A stretch of 64,000 nt of DNA from Bacteroidales bacterium (GCA_016715075.1 JADKBK010000003.1:124001-188000), one strand, 5' to 3'. Counted from the stretch's first letter, positions 26,329 to 34,881 are shown. Notes: generated from the sequence alone by a model not told the origin. Translations and numbers: made by a program.

Positions 26329-27654
26329 TTAGTCAGTCAGATAGGCTGAGAATCCTAATTCAAGCAATTCTTTTACCGGACGACAGTCCGTTGAGCATAT
26401 GGCACCTGTCCGGTTTTTTGCCACGGATCCGCATCCGCCTCCGCAGGCCAGTTGGACAGAACATTCCCTGCATTCAGTGATGGCTGTTACATCACGCTTT
26501 TCCCACTGCTCAATAAGCTCGTCTTTGCGGGTCACAGAAGGATAAAATGTCCCAAGTGACTCATCGGCTTTTCCAACAGTTGCAGTGCATGAATAGATCT
26601 GGCCCGTATAGTCAAACGCCCATTCCGATTTACAGGCAGGACAGGCATCAAACAACGGATCAGGAAGTTCACCGTTTTCGGCTAAGAATTTTGAAATTGA
26701 GTATGCCGGTTTATAAAATTCTGCAATCGAGGGATCATTTTTAATCAATTCATAGATACTCACATAAAGCGATATCCTGTCAAAGAGCTTTTCAGGAGTT
26801 GACTGACAGTGATGCAGCTCATAGTTACGGCCGATCTGTGTCTTGAAGTAAGGGCTCTTTGTCCATCCTTTCTCAATTGCAAAATGCGCAAGATCAGGAA
26901 GATTATCAATATTCTCCTTATCAATAACCATTCTGAGATTGATGCCAATATTGTTCTGAAGTGCAGCATCAATCCCCCTGACGATCCTGTCAAATGTTCC
27001 TGCCCCTCCCTTTAAGAATCGCCGGCTGTTATGAATTGCTGATGTTCCATCGAGAGTTACCTGAATCTCACGGATTTTGCCGGCTCCAAGAATAACAGTG
27101 TAATCTTCAAGTGAATAGCCGTTGGTTACAAAGCTTAATTCAAGTCCTGCACGAACAGATTTGGTAACCAGATACTTTATCAGCTCCTTCTGTTTAGGTG
27201 TTCCAAGCAGAGGCTCGCCACCGAACACCGTAATGTACTTCTTACGGTCTGTAAATTCGGTCTGAACATAGTTAAAGAAGGCGTCAATAATCTCGTGACT
27301 AAGCTCTTTGCCAGGATTATTATACTGATCCTGATAACAGTAGGAGCACGCAAAATTGCAACTGTAATTTGTTACAAAGAAAATCTGTACCTCATCTTTT
27401 TCCCTGTAGTCGAGGAAATCAAGGTATTTCCTGCGGTAAAGTTTTCTTTCCTCAGCTTCATCAGCCAGATAACCTTTTGCAGTCAGCTCACTAATAAAAG
27501 CCTGATCAGGAATCTCTCCTCCGTTCTTTGCAATTTCCAGCTTTTCAGCATCACCGGCAGTGAGGATATCTGCATTCCCGGAGAGAGGATTTACAATAAA
27601 ATAATTTTCCGAATCCCTGATCTTTGAAAAGATATTATGCTTTGAATACTTCAT
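26329..27654 (-). CDS. Radical SAM/SPASM peptide maturase
   Basis: This 441-aa enzyme has an N-terminal PqqD/RRE-like segment (about residues 15-70, with FIVNPLSGNADILTAG and LTAKGYL), which in RiPP systems binds leader peptides. The radical SAM core follows with CxxxCxxC at C99, C103 and C106, GGEPLLG, and NLRMVIDKEN. A C-terminal SPASM domain has CX2CX5CX3C at C395, C398, C404 and C408 plus C420 and C424, and an earlier CPAC...GQIYSC pair, enough for two auxiliary 4Fe-4S clusters. Anaerobic sulfatase maturase is less likely: no sulfatase is nearby and a 32-residue Cys peptide starts 76 bp upstream. Confidence 0.88.
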   Translation of the reverse strand: MKYSKHNIFSKIRDSENYFIVNPLSGNADILTAGDAEKLEIAKNGGEIPDQAFISELTAKGYLADEAEERKLYRRKYLDFLDYREKDEVQIFFVTNYSCNFACSYCYQDQYNNPGKELSHEIIDAFFNYVQTEFTDRKKYITVFGGEPLLGTPKQKELIKYLVTKSVRAGLELSFVTNGYSLEDYTVILGAGKIREIQVTLDGTSAIHNSRRFLKGGAGTFDRIVRGIDAALQNNIGINLRMVIDKENIDNLPDLAHFAIEKGWTKSPYFKTQIGRNYELHHCQSTPEKLFDRISLYVSIYELIKNDPSIAEFYKPAYSISKFLAENGELPDPLFDACPACKSEWAFDYTGQIYSCTATVGKADESLGTFYPSVTRKDELIEQWEKRDVTAITECRECSVQLACGGGCGSVAKNRTGAICSTDCRPVKELLELGFSAYLTD

Positions 27655-27730
27655 TAATTATTATGATTTTAAAAGAATCTGCCGGTTGAAAAGTCTCCCC
27701 TAAAAATCCCCGGGAAACGATCTGCTGAAA

Positions 27731-27829
27731 TTAATCGTGGCACCCGACAACAGTCCTGGATGTTTTTGCACAGCACTGTGCTACTTTGACATCAACTTTT
27801 TTCTCTCTTTTTTTAATTACACTTTTCAT
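27731..27829 (-). CDS. Candidate RiPP precursor peptide, 32 aa, three Cys
   Basis: This short gene runs from ATG at 27829 to TAA at 27731, between the thioredoxin lipoprotein and the radical SAM gene. Residues 1-15 are Lys/Arg-rich with Val and Glu (leader-like). Residues 16-32 hold VAQCCAKTSR then TVVGCHD, with cysteines at C19, C20 and C30 and a His-Asp end. It starts 12 nt after the preceding stop and ends 76 bp before the maturase ATG, the usual place for a RiPP precursor. The SPASM enzyme's RRE-like region makes this the obvious substrate. I do not recognise the peptide family. Expression and processing are inferred. Confidence 0.62.
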   Translation of the reverse strand: MKSVIKKREKKVDVKVAQCCAKTSRTVVGCHD

Positions 27830-27841
27830 AATCGTTTAAGG

Positions 27842-28302
27842 TTACTTTATTAATAAAACTTCATTTATCGCTTTAATTAAACTTTCTTTTGGAATAGCTC
27901 CCATAGACATCTGCGGACTTCCCGATGCCGGGATGAAGAACAATGTAGGCAAACCTGTAATACCGAGGCTCTGGGCAAGGATTTTCTCCTTATCCGTATC
28001 AACTTTATATACAACTATTTTACCTGCATATTCTTTTGCTACTTCCTCCACGATTGGAGAAAGTTGACGGCATGGCCCGCACCAATCAGCATAAAAGTCA
28101 ATGATGGCGGGTATTGAACCTTCATACTTCCACTCCTTGCCAGCCTCGTAATTGAATACAAGCTTTTTAAATGACTCATTTGTCAGCTGAACAACATTAA
28201 CATTTGCAGCTTTATCAGTCCCTGAACCAGTTGTATTTTCCGATTTGCAGGTAATAAAAAGAGCGAGGAGATAAACAATGATAATAATACTTTCCTTTTC
28301 AT
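27842..28302 (-). pseudogene. Thioredoxin-like lipoprotein, one-base frameshift in signal region
   Basis: From ATG at 28302 the reading frame is lost after about five codons. One missing base near 28287-28292 restores a lipoprotein signal ending ITC, a linker, and a thioredoxin domain with DFYADWCGPCRQLSP (active-site CGPC) and the cis-Pro GLPTLFF. Corrected length is 153 aa. The protein would be anchored in a membrane facing the periplasm. It sits 12 nt before the Cys peptide and 34 bp after the ArsM-like gene, in one operon. Sequencing error is likely, because the thioredoxin domain is intact. Confidence 0.8.
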
Positions 28303-28336
28303 GATTTATAATTTTTACAACATTTTCAAATTAAAG

Positions 28337-28972
28337 CTATTTCTCCGGCGATTTTTTCCCGGCTACTGTCCAGCTTGAAACTAATACTTTTCCCTTTTCA
28401 TAGGGAACGGACTCTTCAATCACTTTTATATCCGAGAATCCGGCATTATGAAGATGGTCAAGATACTCGTCACGTGTAACAGCTCCTGCCCAGCATTCTG
28501 AAATAGCAACAGGGTCATTTCTGAATTCCTCAGGTATTATATCCAGTGAGTAGATATCACTTACAACAAATCGTCCGTTATCTTTAAGAATCCTGTAAAT
28601 CTCATTCCATACACCCTGTTTGTCAGACGAGTGATTAATGGTACAGTTTGAGATGATGAGGTCAGCCTTATTTGACGGAAGATTAATATTTTCCAGGGGG
28701 CTCAGTATGAAATCAACATTTGTAACTTCTAGCTGATCAGCGGTACTTGCTGCTTTTCTTATCATCCCTTCAGAGATATCTATTCCATAAACAAATCCTT
28801 CACTCCCTACTGTTTCAGCAAGCCTCATAACATCAGTTCCCCGTCCGCTTCCAAGATCCACACAAATCTCACCATTCACTGCATTCGCATAATTCAATGC
28901 ACCTCCGCATGACAGACAACAGCTTGATTCAGCCAGTTTGCTATATCTGTTATTTATTTCTGTATAAGACAT
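28337..28972 (-). CDS. ArsM-like SAM methyltransferase
   Basis: This 211-aa methyltransferase has the N-terminal CCLSCGGALNYA (C18, C19, C22), motif I DLGSGRGTDVM (about 39-49), and the ArsM-type LIISNCTINHSSDKQ with C110 followed by ISECWAGAV with C160. Arsenite methyltransferases use three cysteines to bind As(III); a third cysteine near residue 220 is absent here, so activity may differ. No ArsR or ArsB gene is adjacent. Methylation of a metalloid, of thiols, or of the operon's peptide are alternatives. It is the second gene of the operon. Confidence 0.78.
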   Translation of the reverse strand: MSYTEINNRYSKLAESSCCLSCGGALNYANAVNGEICVDLGSGRGTDVMRLAETVGSEGFVYGIDISEGMIRKAASTADQLEVTNVDFILSPLENINLPSNKADLIISNCTINHSSDKQGVWNEIYRILKDNGRFVVSDIYSLDIIPEEFRNDPVAISECWAGAVTRDEYLDHLHNAGFSDIKVIEESVPYEKGKVLVSSWTVAGKKSPEK

Positions 28973-29008
28973 CTTCTGAGACTTTTTTCCTTTAAGAGTG
29001 ACATAAAT

Positions 29009-29260
29009 TTAACATTTTCCACTGAAACAAGAACAGGGACTGCTGGTAACAAAGAATCCGAGGAATCCTCCAAAGGCCATTGAACTAAAAGCTTCTCCCG
29101 CAATTTGCCAGGTATGTGTGGGGCTCTCAACAAAATGAAAATAAAGGTATCCGGCCAAAACTCCGGAAATAATTCCAAGAAACGGTTTCCAGAAATACCT
29201 TGTCATAAAAAACTCCCTGATACTTTTTGGCCTTGCCGGCACTTCACAACTATTTTCCAT
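29009..29260 (-). CDS. Small membrane protein (DUF6132-like), Cys-rich tail
   Basis: This 83-aa protein has two hydrophobic helices (KPFLGIISGVLAGYLYFHFV and AFSSMAFGGFLGFFV) and a C-terminal SSPCSCFSGKC. It resembles the small Bacteroidetes DUF6132 family, found near thiol or heavy-metal genes. ATG at 29260 is chosen because the -7 promoter box at 29282-29289 would put transcription start near 29275, too close to the TTG eight codons upstream. It is the first gene of the ten-gene operon. Confidence 0.65.
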   Translation of the reverse strand: MENSCEVPARPKSIREFFMTRYFWKPFLGIISGVLAGYLYFHFVESPTHTWQIAGEAFSSMAFGGFLGFFVTSSPCSCFSGKC

Positions 29261-29281
29261 CGCTTTGCTTAATTTTCGTTG

Positions 29282-29361
29282 CAAAGATAGCTAATAAATT
29301 CATAAATCGCAATAGTATCACCTAAATCTTTTTAGTATCACCAAAATATTTTTTATCTTTG
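29282..29361. promoter_or_regulatory. Divergent promoters with a paired direct-repeat operator
   Basis: Outward-facing -7 boxes TATCTTTG occur on the minus strand at 29282-29289 and on the plus strand at 29354-29361. Between them TAGTATCACC occurs twice exactly, at 29313-29322 and 29333-29342, with 20 bp between starts (two helical turns). The copies overlap or flank both -33 positions, so one bound repressor dimer could close both promoters. The plus-strand leader is only about 13 nt, the minus one about 15 nt. Confidence 0.65.
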
Positions 29362-29380
29362 CAAAATAAATCCATTGAAA

Positions 29381-29812
29381 ATGAGCACAATTTTCAGAAC
29401 TGAATTAGATGATAAAAGACTTGAAGAACTATTCAGCAGTGATGAAAAGTGTTATGAATTTCTTGCAGATCTCAAATGGAGTGAAGGTTTTACCTGCAGA
29501 AAATGTGGTAATCCAAACTATTGTGCAGGCAAGACACCACATTCAAGACGCTGTACCAGGTGTAAAACGGAAGAATCATCGGCTGCCGGGACTATCTTTC
29601 ACAACTGCAAATTTCCAATAAGCAAAGCGTTCTATATCGCTTACAATGTATGCAAGGGCAAAGAGGATCTTTCAACATATGAATTTGCCCGAAGGTTATC
29701 GCTCCGGCAGATGACCTGCTGGAACTTCAAGACCAAAATCCAGCAGGCTCTCCAAAAAATGGATTCCCTTACTGAAACTGAAAAGTCATCAATTCAGAAA
29801 ATTCTTACTTAG
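29381..29812 (+). CDS. Orphan IS1595-type zinc-ribbon protein
   Basis: This 143-aa protein has a zinc ribbon (FTCRKCGN...RRCTRCKTEESSAAGTIF) and a helical helix-turn-helix-like C-terminal half (STYEFARRLSLRQMTCWNFKTKIQQAL, shown by its Leu/Arg pattern). The same module opens IS1595-family transposases, but the DDE catalytic domain is missing and there are no terminal repeats. A stand-alone module beside a divergent operator suggests domestication as a regulator, possibly thiol- or metal-responsive through its Cys residues; that role is inference. ATG at 29381 fits the promoter. Confidence 0.7.
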   Translation: MSTIFRTELDDKRLEELFSSDEKCYEFLADLKWSEGFTCRKCGNPNYCAGKTPHSRRCTRCKTEESSAAGTIFHNCKFPISKAFYIAYNVCKGKEDLSTYEFARRLSLRQMTCWNFKTKIQQALQKMDSLTETEKSSIQKILT

Positions 29813-29923
29813 ATCAGTCAGCGAAAATCAAAGTGATCTGCAAGTAATCTTTTTCAAAACCTCCGGCATAATTTATTGATTGACGCCAGAGGATCGGACC
29901 CAAAAATGGAAGATTGTCAAATA

Positions 29924-30322
29924 TCAGGAGACTGTTTTCGCGATTTCAAAAGTCTCATCAGAAGCCTCTTTCATAACCCTGGCGATATTGGCTGCCAACC
30001 CTGAAGCCATTTCACCAGAATTGATCAGGCTTATATAAGTAAGTCCGTCTTCCTTTTCATACACCGAAATACGGCAAGGCATCATGACGGAAATTATCCT
30101 CTCATGATTGAGTTCAAGCATCTGTCCTGAATACTGTGGTTTACAAATTTCAATAACCTTTACAGGCCTTACAGCTTTTCCGGATTTTGCCAGTGATTGT
30201 TGCAGGTCGTGCACTGCCGGGACTTTCCACTCTCTTTTTTCAGCATTGGCAACAAGCATTTCCACGGTTTTATCAAAATCATACCGGCTCTGATGTTCTA
30301 CTACAATTTGTGTTTCCATCAT
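29924..30322 (-). CDS. DUF302 domain protein
   Basis: This 132-aa protein has the DUF302 fold pattern: a beta-alpha-beta half with VVEHQSRYDFDKTVEMLVANAEKREW near the N-terminus (F..TV..L split by its own variable residues), the KVIEICKPQYSGQML middle, and MPCRISVYE. The family often accompanies thiol-oxidising or metal-resistance genes in anaerobes, and its function is unknown. It precedes xylA by 12 bp on the reverse side (xylA stop side reading upstream), so it may be cotranscribed with xylose genes, which would be coincidental. Confidence 0.8.
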   Translation of the reverse strand: MMETQIVVEHQSRYDFDKTVEMLVANAEKREWKVPAVHDLQQSLAKSGKAVRPVKVIEICKPQYSGQMLELNHERIISVMMPCRISVYEKEDGLTYISLINSGEMASGLAANIARVMKEASDETFEIAKTVS

Positions 30323-30333
30323 GTCTGGAGGTT

Positions 30334-31656
30334 TTAAACAATATACATATTTATGAGTTGTTCAAGAAGTTCCTGTTTACCGCTTCTGGTTTCCGGTTCT
30401 CCGAGTTCTGAGGCGATTTCCCTGAGGCTCTCAAGGGTTAACTTACCCTCTTCAAAATCCTTGCCGGCTCCTTTATCAAAGGACTGATACCTGGCTTTTC
30501 TGAAATTCACATAATCACTCTCTCTCAATACTTTATCTGCTACCAACAGGGATTTGGCAAAAGTATCCATTCCGCTTATATGTGCAATAAAAATATCCTG
30601 AATGTCAGTGGAATTCCTGCGTACTTTTGCATCAAAATTAATACCGCCATTAGTAAAGCCGCCCGCCTGAAGGATAACCATCATGGCTTCCGTAGTTTCG
30701 TAGATATTAGTTGGAAACTCATCAGTATCCCAGCCGTTCTGGTAATCGCCTTTATTGGCATCAATACTGCCAAGAAGTCCGGCATCGGCAGCAACCTGTA
30801 ATTCGTGCTGGAATGTATGACCTGCGAGGGTAGCATGGTTTACCTCAATATTAAGCTTGAAATCCTTATCCAGTCCATGCTGCTTCAGGAAGCCTATTAT
30901 CGTGGCAACATCAAAATCATACTGATGTTTGGAAGGCTCCATTGGCTTTGGTTCGACAAGGAATGTACCATTGAAACCGATTTTTCGGCCATAATCCCGT
31001 GCCATTGCAAGCATTCTTCCCATATGTTCAAGTTCCCTCTTCATATTGGTATTATGAAGACTCATATATCCTTCTCTTCCTCCCCAGAATACATAATTTT
31101 CTCCACCCAGGTCAACTGTTGCGGTAATGGCGTTTTTAAGCTGTACGGCAGCATTGGCAACTACCACAAAATCGGGATTTGTTGCTGCACCGTTCATATA
31201 CCTGGGATTAGAGAACAGGTTTGCTGTACCCCAGAGCAGCTTTACACCTGTCTGATCCTGCATAGTTTTCATAACAGGGACACTCTTTTCAAGCTTCTTC
31301 TCAATCTCAAATACGGTACCGTCTCCAACGATATCTGTATCATGAAAACAGTAATAACCTGCGCCCAACTTTGTAATAAACTCAAATGCAGCGTCAAGTC
31401 TCTGCTTTATCTTATCGTCAGAACCGGCATCCTTCCAGGGATAAAACCTGGTTGCATTTCCGAACGGATCTGATCCGTCTCCGCAGAAGGAGTGCCAGTA
31501 TGCTACTGCAAAACGCAGATGATCCTTCATCTTCTTTCCTCCTACCAATTCTTCCGGGTTGTACCATCTGAAGGCTAATGGGTTTTTAGAATTTCTGCCT
31601 TCGTATTCAATTTTTCCGATACCAGGGTATGCCTCTTTATTACCTTTATAGATCAT
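30334..31656 (-). CDS. xylA: Xylose isomerase
   Basis: This 440-aa class II isomerase converts D-xylose to D-xylulose in the cytoplasm, with two divalent metals. Signature blocks are FCFHDTD.., YVFWGGREGY at about residues 190-199, FLVEPKPMEPSKHQYD near 236-251, and the metal-site LNIEVNHATLAGH and GSIDANKGD regions. Length matches the family. It is upstream of DUF302 and downstream of xylB on the same strand (63 bp from the xylB stop). No XylR is adjacent. Confidence 0.97.
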   Translation of the reverse strand: MIYKGNKEAYPGIGKIEYEGRNSKNPLAFRWYNPEELVGGKKMKDHLRFAVAYWHSFCGDGSDPFGNATRFYPWKDAGSDDKIKQRLDAAFEFITKLGAGYYCFHDTDIVGDGTVFEIEKKLEKSVPVMKTMQDQTGVKLLWGTANLFSNPRYMNGAATNPDFVVVANAAVQLKNAITATVDLGGENYVFWGGREGYMSLHNTNMKRELEHMGRMLAMARDYGRKIGFNGTFLVEPKPMEPSKHQYDFDVATIIGFLKQHGLDKDFKLNIEVNHATLAGHTFQHELQVAADAGLLGSIDANKGDYQNGWDTDEFPTNIYETTEAMMVILQAGGFTNGGINFDAKVRRNSTDIQDIFIAHISGMDTFAKSLLVADKVLRESDYVNFRKARYQSFDKGAGKDFEEGKLTLESLREIASELGEPETRSGKQELLEQLINMYIV

Positions 31657-31719
31657 GATGAATATTTTTTTAAAGTTTGTTTAATATCAATTTAATACTT
31701 CCTCATCTAAATTACCGAT

Positions 31720-33198
31720 TTAAAGCGCTTTTACAAGTTCTTCCCACTTTTGATAAGCATCTTCAAGGATCATGGATCTCGCCATATCCGGTTCAGTTAT
31801 CCCTATTGTAGCCAGTCCGGGGAATGCTTCGTTTTCAGATTTATAAAATCCGCATCCGATTCCTGCACCCCTGGCCGCGCCAATTGACCCGTCAGTATTG
31901 CAGAGGTGAATTTCAGTTCCGGTAATACCGGATAACGTCTCACGGAAGATCTTGCTGAGGAACATGTTTGCCTCTCCGGCTCTGATAAGCTGGGGGTTTA
32001 TTCCGGTCTCCTTCATGATGTCAAGTCCGTATCTGAAAGAAAACGCTATTCCTTCCTGTGCAGCCCTGAACATGTGAGCGCTGGAGTGGGTATTGAAATT
32101 CAGTCCTGTTATCCTTGCTCCGGCATCCTTATTGCCAAGTACTCTCTCAGATCCGTTGCCGAAAGGCAGTATAGAGAGTCCGTTTGAGCCTGGCGGGACT
32201 TTTTCAGCCAGGGCATTCATCGCATTATATGACAATCCGGAGCTTATATTTTTTCTGAGCCATGAGTTTAGAATTCCGGTTCCGTTAATACATAATAAGA
32301 CTCCCAGTCGCGGATTTGAACTGCTGTGATTGACATGTAAAAATGTGTTTACCCTTGACTGGGGATCAAACTTCTTCTTATCGGTTACTCCATAAATCAC
32401 GCCGGAGGTACCTGCTGTGGCGGCTACCTCGCCAGGTTTGAGAACATTCAGGGAGAGTGCATTGTTTGGTTGATCACCTGCCCGGTATGATACAGGTATT
32501 CCGGCAGGCAGCCCTAATTCTGAGGCTACTGATCCCATAAGCTTTCCTTTTACCGCGAATGAGGAATCCGCTTCAGGCAGTAAATCTGAACTGAACCCAT
32601 AATAATTCATCAACTCTTCTGAGACTTTCTCGTCCAAAAAATCCCAGAATATACCCTCTGACAGTCCGGAGAAGGAGGTGCTTATCTCGCCAGTCAGCCT
32701 CAGGGCGATATAATCACCGGGGAGCATAATCTTATCAATCCTTCCGAATAGCTCCGGTTCGTTTTCCTTAACCCATGCAAGCTTTGAAGCGGTGAAATTT
32801 CCGGGAGAATTAAGAAGATGGGAAAGGCAATAATCCCTGCCTATCGCATTCATGGCTTTTTCTCCATATCCGACAGCCCTGCTGTCACACCATATTATTG
32901 AGGGGCGCAATACTTTGTGATTTTTATCTACAGTAACCAGTCCGTGCATCTGGTAAGATATGCCAACAGCGCCTATATCATTTTTCCTTGTACCCAATTT
33001 GCGGGTGCAATCGCTTATTGCAGCCTTAAGGTTTGTCCACCAAACTTCGGTATCCTGCTCAGCCCAGCCAGCCTTTTCTGCAATTATCTGCATTTCATCG
33101 GCCGGATAAAATGCTGTGACCAGACAGTTACCGGATGCTCCGTCAATTACAGAAGCCTTCACTGAAGAACTCCCCAGATCTATTCCAAGTAATAACAT
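31720..33198 (-). CDS. xylB: Xylulokinase
   Basis: This 492-aa FGGY-family kinase phosphorylates D-xylulose. It shows LLGIDLGSSSVKASVID at the N-terminus (ATP-phosphate motif), the substrate region VGISYQMHGLV near residues 76-86, and AGDQPNNALSL at about 240-250. It lies 63 bp upstream of xylA, forming a two-gene xylose operon. The upstream gap (33199-33452) contains a dispersed repeat. Confidence 0.95.
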   Translation of the reverse strand: MLLLGIDLGSSSVKASVIDGASGNCLVTAFYPADEMQIIAEKAGWAEQDTEVWWTNLKAAISDCTRKLGTRKNDIGAVGISYQMHGLVTVDKNHKVLRPSIIWCDSRAVGYGEKAMNAIGRDYCLSHLLNSPGNFTASKLAWVKENEPELFGRIDKIMLPGDYIALRLTGEISTSFSGLSEGIFWDFLDEKVSEELMNYYGFSSDLLPEADSSFAVKGKLMGSVASELGLPAGIPVSYRAGDQPNNALSLNVLKPGEVAATAGTSGVIYGVTDKKKFDPQSRVNTFLHVNHSSSNPRLGVLLCINGTGILNSWLRKNISSGLSYNAMNALAEKVPPGSNGLSILPFGNGSERVLGNKDAGARITGLNFNTHSSAHMFRAAQEGIAFSFRYGLDIMKETGINPQLIRAGEANMFLSKIFRETLSGITGTEIHLCNTDGSIGAARGAGIGCGFYKSENEAFPGLATIGITEPDMARSMILEDAYQKWEELVKAL

Positions 33199-33220
33199 AC
33201 TGAATTAATTTATCTGTTTA

Positions 33221-33350
33221 CTCTCCGTGGAACTCTCTGATCCCGATAGATCCCGATAGCTATCAGGACGGGACTCTGTGCACCTCTGTGATAGTTCTTT
33301 TTTGACCAATAGAAAGACACAGAGTGATCACTGAGTAACACAGAGGTTAA
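33221..33350. repeat. Dispersed CACAGAG-type intergenic repeat, copy 4
   Basis: CTCTGTG units on the left face CACAGAG units on the right. A GATCCCGATAGATCCCGATAGCTATC stretch inside shares GATAGCTATC with the palindrome of copy 1 but is degenerate. It lies between the divergent xylB and oxidoreductase genes. Confidence 0.7.
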
Positions 33351-33452
33351 ATATAAGCTTTTTATGGCTGAGTGAAGAAGGGTTTATGGAAAAATTACAG
33401 TAAATTACCCAATTGGATTCCCCCTCAGCCTAAATACAAAATTATTATCAGG

Positions 33453-34865
33453 ATGGAAAAATCAAAAAGCTCAATATCAAGAAGAAAGTTCCTGCATAGT
33501 TCTTTAAAAGCCTCTCTTATATCCTCATTTGCCCTGGGTGGAATACCAACAATTGTTCCATCCGGCATGTTCGGAAAAAATGCTCCAGGTAACAGGATCA
33601 ATATAGGACAGATTGGGTTCGGTCGTATTGCAATGACCCATGATCTGGCTGCAACTTTGAATTATGAAGAAGCGATGGTAGTGGCTGTCGCAGATCTGGA
33701 TTCCGGCAGAGCCTTAAAAGGAAAACATTTCATTGAGGAGTATTATTCCCGCAAGACCGGAAAGTCTTCATATATGGATGTGAAGATCTATGAAGATTAC
33801 AGGAAGATGCTTCAGAATCCGGAGATTGATGCAGTTATTATCTCAACACCTGATCACTGGCATGCACAGCCGGCTATTGAGGCAGCCCTGGCAGGCAAGG
33901 ATATTTATCTTCAGAAACCAACATCACTCACGATAAAGGAAGGCAGGCTGTTGAGTGATGTGGTGAAAAGGAAGAAAGTTATTCTTCAGGTTGGTACCCA
34001 GCAGAGATCTATGCCACAATTCAGGATTGCGGCGGAACTAGTGAGAAACGGCAGAATAGGGAAACTCGAGACAGTAAAGATAGGCTTGCCGGGAGATCCG
34101 TCAGGACCTGCCGCACCTGAAATGCCTGTTCCCGGTAACCTTAATTATGATATGTGGCTTGGTTCTACTCCCAGTGTATATTATACAGAAATGCGTGTAC
34201 ATCCACAGAACAGCATTACCGACAGGCCTGGATGGCTCAGGTGTGAGCAGTTCGGGGCAGGGATGATCACCGGATGGGGGCAGCACCATTTTGATTCTGC
34301 TGCCTGGGGCATGGATACGGAACTCACTGGTCCTGTTATGATTGACGCCGTGGCCCAGTTTCCAAAATCAGGACTATGGGATGTTCATGGCGATTTTATG
34401 GCAAAGGCAGAATACAGAAACGGCATTACAATGCTTACCAGCGGAGGGTATCCCAATGGAGTCCGGTATGAAGGAACTGACGGGTGGATCTTTGTGACAA
34501 GGGGCAGCTATACTGCATCTCCCAGCGATCCGGTAACAAAAACGAATAATAGTGAAGCGCTTGCTGCAAGTGATCCGGGAATATTTAACAGCGTGATCAA
34601 AGAGAATGAAATACATCTATATGAGAGTGATGAACAACATGGGAACTGGCTAAACTGCATAAAATCGAGAAAGGAACCAATATCACCTGTTGAGGCCGGT
34701 CACAGGGCGTGCACAGTCTGCCTGCTGACTCATATATCGATGAAACTCGGACGAAAGCTGAACTGGGATCCTGACAAAGAGCTCTTTTTAAACGATGATG
34801 AAGCGAATTTAATGCTCTCAAGGAAACAACGTTATCCTTACGGAACTGATTATATTCAGATTTGA
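33453..34865 (+). CDS. Tat-exported Gfo/Idh/MocA oxidoreductase
   Basis: This 470-aa oxidoreductase starts at ATG 33453 with a twin-arginine signal (SISRRKFLHSSLKASL), then a Rossmann domain (NIGQIGFGRIAMTHD and VVAVADLDSGRA). The catalytic loop is DIYLQKPTSLTI, the QKP variant of EKP used by Bacteroidetes secreted members. NAD(P) is carried folded across the membrane by Tat. The substrate is unknown; relatives oxidise or reduce sugars or inositols. The following gene (DUF6807) is 16 bp downstream, indicating joint function. Confidence 0.87.
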   Translation: MEKSKSSISRRKFLHSSLKASLISSFALGGIPTIVPSGMFGKNAPGNRINIGQIGFGRIAMTHDLAATLNYEEAMVVAVADLDSGRALKGKHFIEEYYSRKTGKSSYMDVKIYEDYRKMLQNPEIDAVIISTPDHWHAQPAIEAALAGKDIYLQKPTSLTIKEGRLLSDVVKRKKVILQVGTQQRSMPQFRIAAELVRNGRIGKLETVKIGLPGDPSGPAAPEMPVPGNLNYDMWLGSTPSVYYTEMRVHPQNSITDRPGWLRCEQFGAGMITGWGQHHFDSAAWGMDTELTGPVMIDAVAQFPKSGLWDVHGDFMAKAEYRNGITMLTSGGYPNGVRYEGTDGWIFVTRGSYTASPSDPVTKTNNSEALAASDPGIFNSVIKENEIHLYESDEQHGNWLNCIKSRKEPISPVEAGHRACTVCLLTHISMKLGRKLNWDPDKELFLNDDEANLMLSRKQRYPYGTDYIQI

Positions 34866-34881
34866 TTTCATATCTTTGTCT

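Noticed and set aside
29381..29812. Complete IS1595 insertion sequence
   Set aside because: No DDE domain, no flanking inverted repeats and no target duplication.
30805..31473. 222-codon frame on the plus strand inside xylA
   Set aside because: It is antisense to a clear xylose isomerase and shows no domain or signal of its own.
33453..33482. Earlier in-frame start at 33372 for the Tat oxidoreductase
   Set aside because: It would add 27 residues before the twin-arginine motif and overlaps repeat-derived sequence; the ATG at 33453 fits a Tat signal.
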